Assembly: GCA_913060975.1 (NCBI GenBank) | Contig: CAJXVC010000005.1 | Span: 248,001-312,000 of the forward strand | Direction of reading: 5' to 3' | From: an uncultured Gammaproteobacteria bacterium | Lineage (GTDB): Bacteria > Pseudomonadota > Gammaproteobacteria > Pseudomonadales > Pseudohongiellaceae | DNA: 64,000 nt | Shown here: one piece after another, positions 38,787 through 47,093 of the stretch | How positions within the stretch are numbered: position 1 is the first letter of the stretch | How the letters are laid out: every line of letters begins with the position of its first letter | Position numbers and translations under genes: made by a program | The notes under the pieces: model-generated | What the model was told of the DNA's origin: nothing | The model's database searches: none | What the model saw: the letters and a program-made list of their open reading frames with translations, nothing else

Positions 38787-39422
38787 ATGTCTAATCGCTA
38801 TGACACCAGTAGCAGTGTTGAAGGCCAGTTTGAACCGGGTTCAAATGGATTGGTACTTGCTAACAAGTTGGGTATTACTTCCGTTGAAGAAATAGACGAC
38901 CAAGAGCTTTCATATCTGGATGATATGCAGCAGCACTTGTACGAGACAACCAAGCTAGATCAAGCGCTCACTGTGAAAGATCTTTGTAGTTGGCATAAGA
39001 ACTGGTTGGAAAATATTTATGAGTGGGCGGGGCAATATCGCAGAGTTAACATGAGCAAAGGTGGTTATACCTTTGCAGCAGCACACCTTATAAGCAAACT
39101 TATGCAGCAGTATGAGGAAACGTATCTTTCACGATATACACCTTGCAATGGCATGGACGAAGCTCTGCTTGTAGAAGCTATGGCGGTGTGTCATGTAGAG
39201 TTCATCATTGTTCATCCATTTCGAGAAGGAAACGGTCGTTTATCACGCGTGCTCGCAACAATCATGGCACTGCAGGCAGGCTACCCGCCGCTGGATTTCA
39301 CCTGGATGAGTGAGCGTAAAGAAGAATATTTCGCGGCCATTCAATACGGCCACGCTGGTAACTACGAGTTGATCAAGAAGATTTTTGGGGAGATTTTGCT
39401 GACTTCTCAGAGCGAAGCTTAA
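38787..39422 (+). CDS. Fic/Doc-family protein (short, class I-like)
   Basis: 211 residues. Catalytic motif HPFREGNGRLSR starts at His143; Glu replaces the usual Asp (HPFx(D/E)GNGR), a common active variant. There is no internal inhibitory (S/T)xxxE(G/N) helix, so a separate antitoxin would be expected. The upstream sequence has only a weak ribosome site. The 3' end overlaps a convergent small ORF that may be the antitoxin. It is distinct in layout from the class II Fic at 21.4 kb. Confidence 0.87.
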   Translation: MSNRYDTSSSVEGQFEPGSNGLVLANKLGITSVEEIDDQELSYLDDMQQHLYETTKLDQALTVKDLCSWHKNWLENIYEWAGQYRRVNMSKGGYTFAAAHLISKLMQQYEETYLSRYTPCNGMDEALLVEAMAVCHVEFIIVHPFREGNGRLSRVLATIMALQAGYPPLDFTWMSERKEEYFAAIQYGHAGNYELIKKIFGEILLTSQSEA

Positions 39423-39561
39423 AAATTTTCAACGACGTTTCCGACACAGAATTACCGGTTTCTACAGCCGTATTTGATGCAATATTCCTGCAGCTATAGC
39501 TGCCGGACTTGGCTTCACGTTTGAGCCAGCGATTGCTTTGAGAAAGTGTTTTAGTAGACAT
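39373..39561 (-). CDS. Small ORF convergent with the Fic gene, possible antitoxin
   Basis: 62 codons, starting MSTKTLSQSNRWLKREAKSG. The beginning recalls small proteins that accompany Fic toxins. It contains ASNTAVETG, which could be a degenerate version of the inhibitory (S/T)xxxE(G/N) helix, with Asn in the Ser/Thr place and Thr in the last. It overlaps the Fic 3' end by 50 bases on the other strand. No ribosome site is seen, but TATACT lies 7 bases before the ATG, compatible with a leaderless message. It could also be chance. Confidence 0.4.
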   Translation of the reverse strand: MSTKTLSQSNRWLKREAKSGSYSCRNIASNTAVETGNSVSETSLKIFKLRSEKSAKSPQKSS

Positions 39562-39723
39562 GTTTTACAGTATAGTAGAATTGATAAGCCCCGGAAAGCA
39601 ATAATTAACTCTAGATATCAGCATGTTAGATCGGTAAAGACAGCCAGGAAGCCTCTTCCTGTACCAAGGCGAGTAAACCAATTTTGAGTCCGCTTTATTG
39701 TTAATAGTAAAGCGACTTGGACC

Positions 39724-40527
39724 TCAACCATTCTTAATATCCAACACAATATAGCCACCCGATTTATCATCGTATTGCAGCTTCAACAACTTCGCCTCAG
39801 CTGCTTCTTCCAGCAAGCCGCTGAATGACTTAAAGCCGTAGTAGGATTCATTGAAACCGGGCTTGCGGCGTTTCAGCGCCTGCTTGATCATCGAACCCCA
39901 GATGCCGCTGCCGCCGCTGCGTTCGGACTGCAATGCTTCGAAAGTCTCCAGCACCAGGTCGAACGCTTCTTGGCGTTTGTCCTCAATCGATTTGCTCGCC
40001 GAAGTTTTGTTGCTGCTACCACCACGCTTACGACGTGGTTTGGGTTTCGGTTCGCTGCGCACCAGATCGTCATAGAATATGAATTCGTCACAGTTGGCCA
40101 TCAACAAGTCTGATGTGGAAGACTTGACCCCTACGCCGATGACGATCTTGTTGTTTTCTCGCAGCTTGCTCACCAGCGGTGAGAAGTCCGAGTCGCCGGA
40201 GAGAATTACGAAGGTATCCACGTGGGGTTTGGTATAGCAAAGGTCCAGTGCGTCCACGACCATGCGAATGTCCGCGGAGTTCTTGCCGGACTGGCGCAGG
40301 TGGGGGATCTCGATCAGCTCGAAGGCGGCTTCGTGCATGGCGGGCTTGAAGCTCTTGTAACGATCCCAGTCACAATAGGCTTTCTTGATGACGATGCTGC
40401 CTTTTAGCAGTAGCTTCTTGAACACCAGGCCGATGTCGAACTTGGCGTACTTGGCATCTTCCACGCCCAGGGCGATGTTCTCGAAATCGCAGAATACTGC
40501 GATATTAGTGCTTTCATGTTCGGCCAT
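39724..40527 (-). CDS. NYN-domain putative RNase with C-terminal LOTUS/OST-HTH domain
   Basis: 267 residues. The N-terminal NYN (PIN-like) domain carries the acidic residues of the family in VFCDFENIALG, NSADIRMVVDAL and LSGDSDFSPLV. A basic linker (KPKPRRKRGG) leads to a LOTUS-like domain (about 185-262, IWGSMIKQALKRRKPGFNESYYGFKSFSGLLEEA). Such proteins are thought to be metal-dependent RNases acting on folded or structured RNA. It is a single gene. Confidence 0.88.
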   Translation of the reverse strand: MAEHESTNIAVFCDFENIALGVEDAKYAKFDIGLVFKKLLLKGSIVIKKAYCDWDRYKSFKPAMHEAAFELIEIPHLRQSGKNSADIRMVVDALDLCYTKPHVDTFVILSGDSDFSPLVSKLRENNKIVIGVGVKSSTSDLLMANCDEFIFYDDLVRSEPKPKPRRKRGGSSNKTSASKSIEDKRQEAFDLVLETFEALQSERSGGSGIWGSMIKQALKRRKPGFNESYYGFKSFSGLLEEAAEAKLLKLQYDDKSGGYIVLDIKNG

Positions 40528-40794
40528 GTTTTATCCTTGGGGCGCTGCAGTTGCCGGAATTGGAGTTTGTCACCGGCATTGTTTTAAGGGCCCTTGCTTT
40601 GTTGCATGGTAACAAAGGAACGCAGACGGCGCAGAGGTCAATTGTGGGTACTGTGAGTACTGAGCGTATTGTGTTTACAGATAGTCGCAGCAGCAAAGCA
40701 ACAGGCCGTAGGCCCGAAAATCAGAGTTGCCCCTGCTAATGGGCAGATGGTAGAACTATCAAACTCAAGTCACGAAACAGATCCGTATAATTCC

Positions 40795-41334
40795 ATGATG
40801 ATAAAACCCAGCCTTACTATTCTGGTGCTCTGCCTGACCCTTGGCGCCTGTAGTACGACCAATGTTAGCGACTGGCCCCGGGATATTCCCCCTCAGGCGC
40901 TCTTTATAGAGGCCTATCAAGCCGATGCGCGTAATCAGCAGCTGCAGTCACAAAACGAGTATCTGGAATGGGTTATTGGTTTTTATGAGGGCACGCTGCT
41001 CTATCCCACTGGCTGGCAGGACGTTGAGATGCAGTTAATGCAGGGCACACCGGTCTCAGAGCGGTCGGCGTTGCTGCCTCGACTTACAGAGCTGGGTGTT
41101 GTCATTGGCTCTGAGTGGGCGAAAGACAATGACGTGAGGCTTATCAATAATCGTCTGCTGGCGCTGTGGGGCTCGACTTTACAGTTAATGGTTGGCCCTG
41201 AGCAAAAGCTACAGGCTATCAATGAGATAGCACGTGATATTGATCTTTTATTGCTTGGCGAACTGCAAAGAGAGGCTATCAGGGAAGCACGCTATGCAGA
41301 GACGCTGGGTTTTGAGGTGTTTGGCGACTTCTGA
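40795..41334 (+). CDS. Small lipoprotein of unknown function
   Basis: The start at ATG 40795 (or 40798) places a lipoprotein signal MIKPSLTILVLCLTLGAC directly at the N-terminus; the frame extends upstream to 40669 but that part is not protein-like. About 179 residues; the mature part is helical and acidic with no recognised domain. TATAAT lies at 40786-40791, only a few bases before the start, so the message could be nearly leaderless if that is the promoter. Function unknown. Confidence 0.65.
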   Translation: MMIKPSLTILVLCLTLGACSTTNVSDWPRDIPPQALFIEAYQADARNQQLQSQNEYLEWVIGFYEGTLLYPTGWQDVEMQLMQGTPVSERSALLPRLTELGVVIGSEWAKDNDVRLINNRLLALWGSTLQLMVGPEQKLQAINEIARDIDLLLLGELQREAIREARYAETLGFEVFGDF

Positions 41335-41498
41335 TTGATTGGGCGAAACTCACAGTGTGAGAGCAACAAAAGTCGGAGTAGCCGAAAGCCAGCAATGCCA
41401 GTTTCACTCACATTCGCACTCGCACTACTCCGATACTTCACTGCTAACCGGATAGACTTGAAATCTACCCGGCTCCTTACAACCTCTTAACGCCCAGA

Positions 41499-43703
41499 TC
41501 AATCAGCCAAGGGGTCAGGTCGCATCTGAAAATGGTAAACCTTGCTGGTGGTGCCGGCGCCGGTTTCCATATGGAACGGTGCGCGGCTCGAGATTGTCGC
41601 CCACAAGCCTCTGCCTTTCCAACCGCCATCGGGGTCATCAATACGACCATCCAGCCACTTGGTGTAGAAACCCAGCGGGTAGGGCACTGTCAGGCGCACC
41701 CATTCGTCATCGTTGAGTACCAGCAGGCTGCCGGACTGATTGCCGGTATTAATCGGCGTGTTGTCGCCCAGACCCAGGGTGTCGAATTGGTCCACCCAGG
41801 TGTAGTAGCTGCCTTCGGAACTGCCGGATTGTTCAATGTTCTTGAACTGGGGCAGGGGTTCGGTGAAGAAGGTCCAGCCTTCCGGGCAGTGTTGCCCTGT
41901 GGCTTCGGGGCCGTTGAGGGGGGCACGGCACTGACTGCGGTCGAAGCGGCCCATGTGGCCGCTGGCCAGCGCGACCCAGGCGATACCATTGCGGTCGATG
42001 TCCATACCCCGGGGCGAGAAGCCCTCGATGGCATTACCGTCCGCATCAACAGGCAGTTCGTAATACTCGGTTAATGCCGTGGTGGTGGGATCACTGCCCG
42101 GCTCGATGCGCACGATGGCACCCGGATAGCCGAGGTTGGAACCCCACACCGAGCCATCCGCGGCCGGCGCGACGGCATAGAGCCCGGAGTTGATGCGTTT
42201 GTCTCTGGCCGGGTCGACCGCCGCATCGGGCGCCACGTAATCATCGCGGCGACCATTGCCATTGGTGTCGAGAATGAACGGCGTCCAGCCCTGAGCAGCT
42301 TCGGCATCGCCGGTTTCCAGAAATTCGCGGGTGTTGAGCCAGCCCACTGCGGAGCCGCCACCGCTGGTCCACAACGTGTTGTCGGCGTCTTCGGCGAACA
42401 TCAAATGGTGGGTGCCAAAACAGGTGTTGATGGGGGTGTACTCGTCATTACTCGGATCATACACACCCAGGTGTCGACCGGAGCGGCCGAGTGGAAAGGC
42501 CTGCGCGGACGGGTGCTCAGAGCCTTCCTGGCAGAACGCCGGCACATTGCCCGGGTCGCGGGCGCGGGAGGTAATCCATACCCGACCTTCGGCATCCATC
42601 ATCGGATTGTGCACCGTGGTTTCAGCATCCCAGATCAATTCGTCGCCCCAGAAGGGAGACGACGCCATGGCGCTTTCCGGTTCGGGATTGTAATTGTCAT
42701 CCTCGGGGAACACTGGAATCTGGTCGAGGCTGTGAGTCGCCGGGTCCAGCACTGGCAGGTAGTCGGCGCTGTTTTCCAGCGCGCCGAAGATCTTGCCATA
42801 GGCATTGACGGTTGGGTCGCGGCGGTCTGTCGAGACAAGGTCATGCAAATAGGCGGTGGGGTCGGCCCAGTCCCATTGCGTGATGACGACGTTACGTTCC
42901 AATCCCTGTGGCCGTTCCGGGGCGGGGGGAAGCTCGCCTGCGGCGATGCGGTCGGTCCAGTCGGCATACATTTCCAACGTGCGTTGATCGCCCATGCCGG
43001 CCAGTGTGCGGGTCATGAAGGCGCCAGCCTGACCGGAGCGCACGCGGCGATCCCACATATCGAAACTGGTTTCCATGTTGGCAAACATGTCGGGAATGGT
43101 GCGGGTTGCCGCGTTGCCCATTTGGTGGCAGACCACGCAGCCACCATTGGTGACGCGGCGGATGTAATCGTCCTGGGTGAGCACGCCGATGCCGATGCCA
43201 TTGCCATCTTGTCCGGTGCCGGGGAATTCATGGGCTTCGGGGATTTCCAGAAGCGAGTACCAATACCCCGCCGGATAATATTCGGCGGCGGTGGCCGCAT
43301 CCGGGGCGATCTCGGCGGTGAGATCAAGACTCTGGCCCGGGCTGGCCTCGATGCGGGCGGAATCCACGAGGCCGTAACCGCGCACGAACACTTCGTAACT
43401 GGCTGGCGGCAGGTCCGGCAGCATGTAGCGGCCCTGGTCGTCGGTGACTACGGTTTTGGAGTAGAGAGTGGGAAGATCGCGGGTTTCGGCGATTACCCAC
43501 ACCCCCGCCTCGACGCCGTTGCGGCTTGAGACGACACCAGAGATGTTGTTACCGCTTTGGGTGCCGGTGGTATCGGGAGTGGCTGCTGCTGGCGCAGTGG
43601 TGGCAGACTGGCTATTAGTGTTAGTGCTGGAGTCACCGCAGGCGCTGAGGAGCAGCGCGGAAAGAAGCAGGGTCAAGATCCGGAAATTGTGCGAGGTGTG
43701 CAT
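41499..43703 (-). CDS. Lipoprotein with carboxypeptidase-regulatory-like domain, CxxCH motif and beta-propeller
   Basis: 734 residues. Lipobox LLLSAC (Cys22) and a Ser/Thr/Ala-rich linker lead to a carboxypeptidase-regulatory-like beta domain (about 50-130, DDQGRYMLPDLPPASYEVFVRGYG). Then comes a cytochrome-like segment with C189-V-V-C192-H193, then a streptogramin-lyase/SMP-30-like propeller with repeated DxxGxxW patterns (DAEGRVWITS, DRNGIAWVALASGHMGRFD). It would sit on the outer or inner membrane facing the periplasm. A dehydrogenase using its own haem is a reasonable guess; substrate unknown. Confidence 0.8.
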   Translation of the reverse strand: MHTSHNFRILTLLLSALLLSACGDSSTNTNSQSATTAPAAATPDTTGTQSGNNISGVVSSRNGVEAGVWVIAETRDLPTLYSKTVVTDDQGRYMLPDLPPASYEVFVRGYGLVDSARIEASPGQSLDLTAEIAPDAATAAEYYPAGYWYSLLEIPEAHEFPGTGQDGNGIGIGVLTQDDYIRRVTNGGCVVCHQMGNAATRTIPDMFANMETSFDMWDRRVRSGQAGAFMTRTLAGMGDQRTLEMYADWTDRIAAGELPPAPERPQGLERNVVITQWDWADPTAYLHDLVSTDRRDPTVNAYGKIFGALENSADYLPVLDPATHSLDQIPVFPEDDNYNPEPESAMASSPFWGDELIWDAETTVHNPMMDAEGRVWITSRARDPGNVPAFCQEGSEHPSAQAFPLGRSGRHLGVYDPSNDEYTPINTCFGTHHLMFAEDADNTLWTSGGGSAVGWLNTREFLETGDAEAAQGWTPFILDTNGNGRRDDYVAPDAAVDPARDKRINSGLYAVAPAADGSVWGSNLGYPGAIVRIEPGSDPTTTALTEYYELPVDADGNAIEGFSPRGMDIDRNGIAWVALASGHMGRFDRSQCRAPLNGPEATGQHCPEGWTFFTEPLPQFKNIEQSGSSEGSYYTWVDQFDTLGLGDNTPINTGNQSGSLLVLNDDEWVRLTVPYPLGFYTKWLDGRIDDPDGGWKGRGLWATISSRAPFHMETGAGTTSKVYHFQMRPDPLAD

Positions 43704-43787
43704 AGTGATCTCTTTGTTATTATCAGGAATAGCAGAATAGGGCCTGCACCCGCTAAAAAAAAGGGGGGCAGCAAACGAGTTACAGCA

Positions 43788-43904
43788 AAGGGGACAGTGA
43801 AGCCATAGTAAAGTAACCAGGCACCCTGATTCAAAGCCACCCGGCGCAGTTGGTCATCATCTCCGCTCAAAAAGGCAAGACCAAAATAGTTCAGTCCCCT
43901 TTTA
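43788..43904. repeat. Inverted GGGGAC-type repeat (about 115 bp element)
   Basis: AAAGGGGACAGTGAA near 43788 is matched in inverted order by TTCAGTCCCCTTTT ending near 43903, with one insertion/deletion difference. About 90 bases separate them with no coding potential. The head resembles the perfect inverted repeat at 45961-46022, so both may be copies of one dispersed palindromic element. Confidence 0.55.
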
Positions 43905-43991
43905 CTAACGCGCCATCTTTTCCGGCCAAACCGTGATACACTCCGCGCCCGCTTTGGACCGCCTCAGCGGATTAACCACGATCCAGACCAA

Positions 43992-44051
43992 CTCGACACT
44001 TTCGATACTCTCGACACTTTCGATACTCTCGACTATTTCGACATTCTCGAT
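43992..44051. repeat. 18-bp tandem array in the leader of the DEAD-box helicase gene
   Basis: The 18-base unit CTCGACACTTTCGATACT occurs twice perfectly (43992-44009, 44010-44027), then once diverged (44028-44045) and in part. It ends about 30 bases before the helicase start, so it probably lies in the promoter or 5' untranslated region. Confidence 0.8.
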
Positions 44052-44082
44052 CTTTTATTGATTTTTACCACACGAGCTAACT

Positions 44083-45960
44083 ATGACTACCGAAGCGGCA
44101 ACCACGTTTGACCAGCTACAACTGGCTGCGCCCCTGATTAAAGCCTTGCAGGACGTCGGCTATGAAACGCCATCACCGATTCAGGCGCAGACTATTCCGT
44201 TGTTGTTAGCCGGTCGGGATGTGTTGGGTCAGGCCCAGACGGGTACTGGCAAGACGGCGGCGTTTGCACTGCCGGTGTTGTCCCAACTGGATATGTCGCA
44301 GAAAGATCCGCAGGTGCTGGTGTTGGCGCCGACCCGGGAGCTGGCGATTCAGGTCGCCGAGGCGTTTCAGACTTACGCGAATAATATGAAGGGCTTTCAT
44401 GTCCTGCCAATCTACGGTGGTCAGGACTACAGTGGCCAGATCCGCGCGCTCAAGCGCGGTGTGCACGTGGTGGTGGGTACGCCGGGCCGGGTGATGGACC
44501 ACATGCGCAAGGGCACCTTGAAGCTGAATAAGCTGAAGACGCTGGTGCTGGATGAAGCCGACGAGATGCTGCGCATGGGCTTTATCGACGATGTGGAATG
44601 GATTCTGGAACAGACGCCGCCAACACGGCAGATTGCGCTATTCTCAGCGACTATGCCGGCCGAAGTGCGCCGCATTGCCAATAGTCACCTGAACAACCCC
44701 GAGCAAGTGACGATTACCGCCAAGAAGGCGACGACCGATTTGATCCGCCAGCGGGTCTGGCCGGTAAGCGGCACCCACAAGCTGGATGCCCTGACGCGCA
44801 TTCTCGAAGCCGAGACGTTCGATGCCATCATCGTGTTCGTGCGCACTCGTATAATGACTACAGATTTGGCAGACAAATTGTCGGCGCGCGGTTTTGCCGC
44901 CACGGCCCTCAATGGTGACATTGCCCAGGCGCAGCGTGAGCGCACGATCGACAAACTCAAGAAAGGCACGCTGGATATTCTGGTGGCTACCGATGTCGCC
45001 GCGCGCGGTCTCGACGTGGACCGCATCAGCCATGTCATCAACTATGACATCCCCCACGATACAGAAGCTTACATTCACCGCATTGGTCGTACTGGCCGCG
45101 CCGGCCGCAAGGGTGACGCCATCTTGTTTGTCGCACCGCGCGAGAAAAGAATGTTGTTCGCCATCGAGCGCGCTACCGGTTCCAAGATCGAGATGATGCA
45201 GCTGCCGTCAACGGAAGTGATTAACAACAAGCGCATCGCCGAATTCAAGCAGACTATTACAGACACACTGGCCGGCGGCGATCTGTCTCTGTACAGCCAA
45301 CTCATTGAGCAATATCAGCTGGAGCACAATGTGCCGGCCGAAGAAATTGCCGCGGCGCTGGCCAAGATTGCGCAGGGCGATTCGTCGTTGTTATTGAAGA
45401 ACGAGCCGACGCCAAAGATCGACAAGTCCTGGAAGGAAGACAAGGGCGGGCGAGGTGATCGTGGCCGCCGTGACAAACCGGAACGCGGCCGTCGCAGTGA
45501 AGCACCACGCTCGCGACAAAAGTCTTCACCACCCGATAAGGGCATGGAACGCTTTCGCATCGAAGTCGGCCACAATGATTTCGTGATGCCGGGCAACATC
45601 GTCGGCGCCATCGCCAACGAAGCTGGGCTGGATGCCAAAGACATTGGCCGCATTAATATCTTTGACAGTTTCAGTACGGTGGATCTGCCGACTGGCATGC
45701 CGCCCGAGATTTTCAAGGATTTGAAAAATACCTGGATCTCCAAGAAGAAAATCAACATCACGCATTTTACTGGTGATCTGGATGCCGAGGCAGCCAAGTC
45801 CCGTAACGCGGATGTCGGTGATCGCCCGCTGCGCAAGAAGCCAAAATCAAAAACTAAAACGAAGGCCGGCGCGAGCGACAAGATGAACGACAAGGCCAAG
45901 AAGCGTAAGAAAGCGAAGAAATCCAAGAAGCCTTCGCCGGGTAAGGCCTCGCCGAATTAG
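44083..45960 (+). CDS. deaD: DEAD-box ATP-dependent RNA helicase, DeaD/CsdA type
   Basis: 625 residues. Q-motif and Walker A (AQTGTGKTAAF), DEAD (VLDEADEML), SAT (LFSATMP), ARGLD and HRIGRTGRAGRKG motifs are all present. After the two RecA domains comes a basic linker, then a DbpA/CsdA-type RNA-binding domain (about 488-565, MERFRIEVGHNDFVMPGNIVGAIANEAGL) and a Lys-rich tail. It remodels RNA in ribosome assembly and mRNA decay, especially in the cold. It is a single gene behind a long leader with tandem repeats, and ends just before an inverted repeat that can act as terminator. Confidence 0.95.
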   Translation: MTTEAATTFDQLQLAAPLIKALQDVGYETPSPIQAQTIPLLLAGRDVLGQAQTGTGKTAAFALPVLSQLDMSQKDPQVLVLAPTRELAIQVAEAFQTYANNMKGFHVLPIYGGQDYSGQIRALKRGVHVVVGTPGRVMDHMRKGTLKLNKLKTLVLDEADEMLRMGFIDDVEWILEQTPPTRQIALFSATMPAEVRRIANSHLNNPEQVTITAKKATTDLIRQRVWPVSGTHKLDALTRILEAETFDAIIVFVRTRIMTTDLADKLSARGFAATALNGDIAQAQRERTIDKLKKGTLDILVATDVAARGLDVDRISHVINYDIPHDTEAYIHRIGRTGRAGRKGDAILFVAPREKRMLFAIERATGSKIEMMQLPSTEVINNKRIAEFKQTITDTLAGGDLSLYSQLIEQYQLEHNVPAEEIAAALAKIAQGDSSLLLKNEPTPKIDKSWKEDKGGRGDRGRRDKPERGRRSEAPRSRQKSSPPDKGMERFRIEVGHNDFVMPGNIVGAIANEAGLDAKDIGRINIFDSFSTVDLPTGMPPEIFKDLKNTWISKKKINITHFTGDLDAEAAKSRNADVGDRPLRKKPKSKTKTKAGASDKMNDKAKKRKKAKKSKKPSPGKASPN

Positions 45961-46022
45961 AAAAAGGGGACAGATTTATTTTCGCCCGTTTTCAAGGGCA
46001 AAAATAAATCTGTCCCCTTTTT
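45961..46022. repeat. Perfect 22-bp inverted repeat, dispersed palindromic element and likely bidirectional terminator
   Basis: Arms at 45961-45982 and 46001-46022 are exact complements (AAAAAGGGGACAGATTTATT and its mirror), with an 18-base loop that itself has a GCCC/GGGC stem. A-run and T-run at the ends fit termination for both the helicase and the convergent corA. Sequences with GGGGACAGATTTATTT are common dispersed repeats in gammaproteobacteria, in my recollection linked to REP-type transposition. Confidence 0.85.
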
Positions 46023-46032
46023 CTCTTTTTCT

Positions 46033-46986
46033 CTACAACCATCCTTTGTATTTAAAGAACAAATACGGAGCAACCGCCGAGCCGAGCATGGCACACAGCG
46101 CCACCGGGTAGCCGTAAGGCTGGCTCAACTCCGGCATGATATTGAAGTTCATGCCGTAGATGCTGGCAATCAGTGTCGGCGGCAGAAACACTACCGCGGC
46201 GATAGAGAACGTCTTGATGGTCTGATTCTGGCGGATGTTGATAAAGCCCTGCGTGGAATCCATCAGGAAGTTGATCTTCTCGAACAGAAAGGTGGTGTGA
46301 GACATCAGGGTATCGATGTCGCGCAGAATGTCCCGGCAAAACTCCTGTGCTGCATCTTTGCCGCGCAATTGCCGTTGCAAAAACGTGACGGCCCGTTGCG
46401 TATCCATCAAACACAAACGAATCTTGCCGCTACTGTCTTCCAGTGCCGCCAGGGTATCGATCGCCTGATTCAGTTCCGAGTCGTGTTCTTCCAATACCGT
46501 GTGACTTTCCTTTTCCAGCGTGTGGTGCAGGTCTTCGATTGTGTCGGCGAGATTCTCGACCTTCTGGTCCAATAGCGTCAGTAACAGCTCGGACGGGTCC
46601 CGGCATTCCACCTGGCCACGGCGGGCACGCATGCGCAGCAAACGAAAGTCGGCCAACTCATCATCGCGAATGGTGAGCAGGCGGCCAGGTTGCATGATGC
46701 AGGCGACCGACGAGGTGCGGTGGCGGCCTTCGGCTTGGGTCAGGAACAGGGAGTGGATATGGACTTCCGGGCCAATCACGAAGAAACGTGCCGTGGCCTC
46801 GATCTCATCCATGTCGTCTGCCTCTGGTAATTCATCGGTGACAAAGCTATCCAGCAAGCGGCGCTCGTCATCGTCCGGACTTTGCGCATCGATCCAGTCA
46901 GCGTCTTTGATTACTGCAGGATAGTCTTCCGGCTCCGCGTCAAGATTGCGGATGACACTGTTCTCAACTTTGAAAAACCGTAACAT
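46033..46986 (-). CDS. CorA-family divalent cation transporter
   Basis: ATG 46986 has AGGAAA just upstream, giving 317 residues, the normal CorA length; an in-frame ATG at 47043 would add 19 residues. A large acidic cytoplasmic domain (QSPDDDERRLLDSFV, a helical stretch with HTLEKESHTVLEEHDSELNQ) precedes two C-terminal membrane helices. The signature YGMNFN closes the first and a basic KYKGWL ends the second. It forms a homopentameric channel for Mg2+ or, in ZntB-like members, Zn2+. Which ion is transported cannot be told here. Confidence 0.92.
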   Translation of the reverse strand: MLRFFKVENSVIRNLDAEPEDYPAVIKDADWIDAQSPDDDERRLLDSFVTDELPEADDMDEIEATARFFVIGPEVHIHSLFLTQAEGRHRTSSVACIMQPGRLLTIRDDELADFRLLRMRARRGQVECRDPSELLLTLLDQKVENLADTIEDLHHTLEKESHTVLEEHDSELNQAIDTLAALEDSSGKIRLCLMDTQRAVTFLQRQLRGKDAAQEFCRDILRDIDTLMSHTTFLFEKINFLMDSTQGFINIRQNQTIKTFSIAAVVFLPPTLIASIYGMNFNIMPELSQPYGYPVALCAMLGSAVAPYLFFKYKGWL

Positions 46987-47093
46987 GTGATTTCCTGTCC
47001 ACTTCAATAGGTTGCGCGTGGCCTTGCGCTGTTTCTGCGGCAACTCTTTTGCGTATCGTCCTGCGCACTCGCTTCACTAATGCTAGAGCCTTG

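Noticed and set aside
42405-43529. 374-codon plus-strand ORF opposite the propeller lipoprotein
   Set aside because: Shadow frame of the minus-strand gene; no motif and no start signals.
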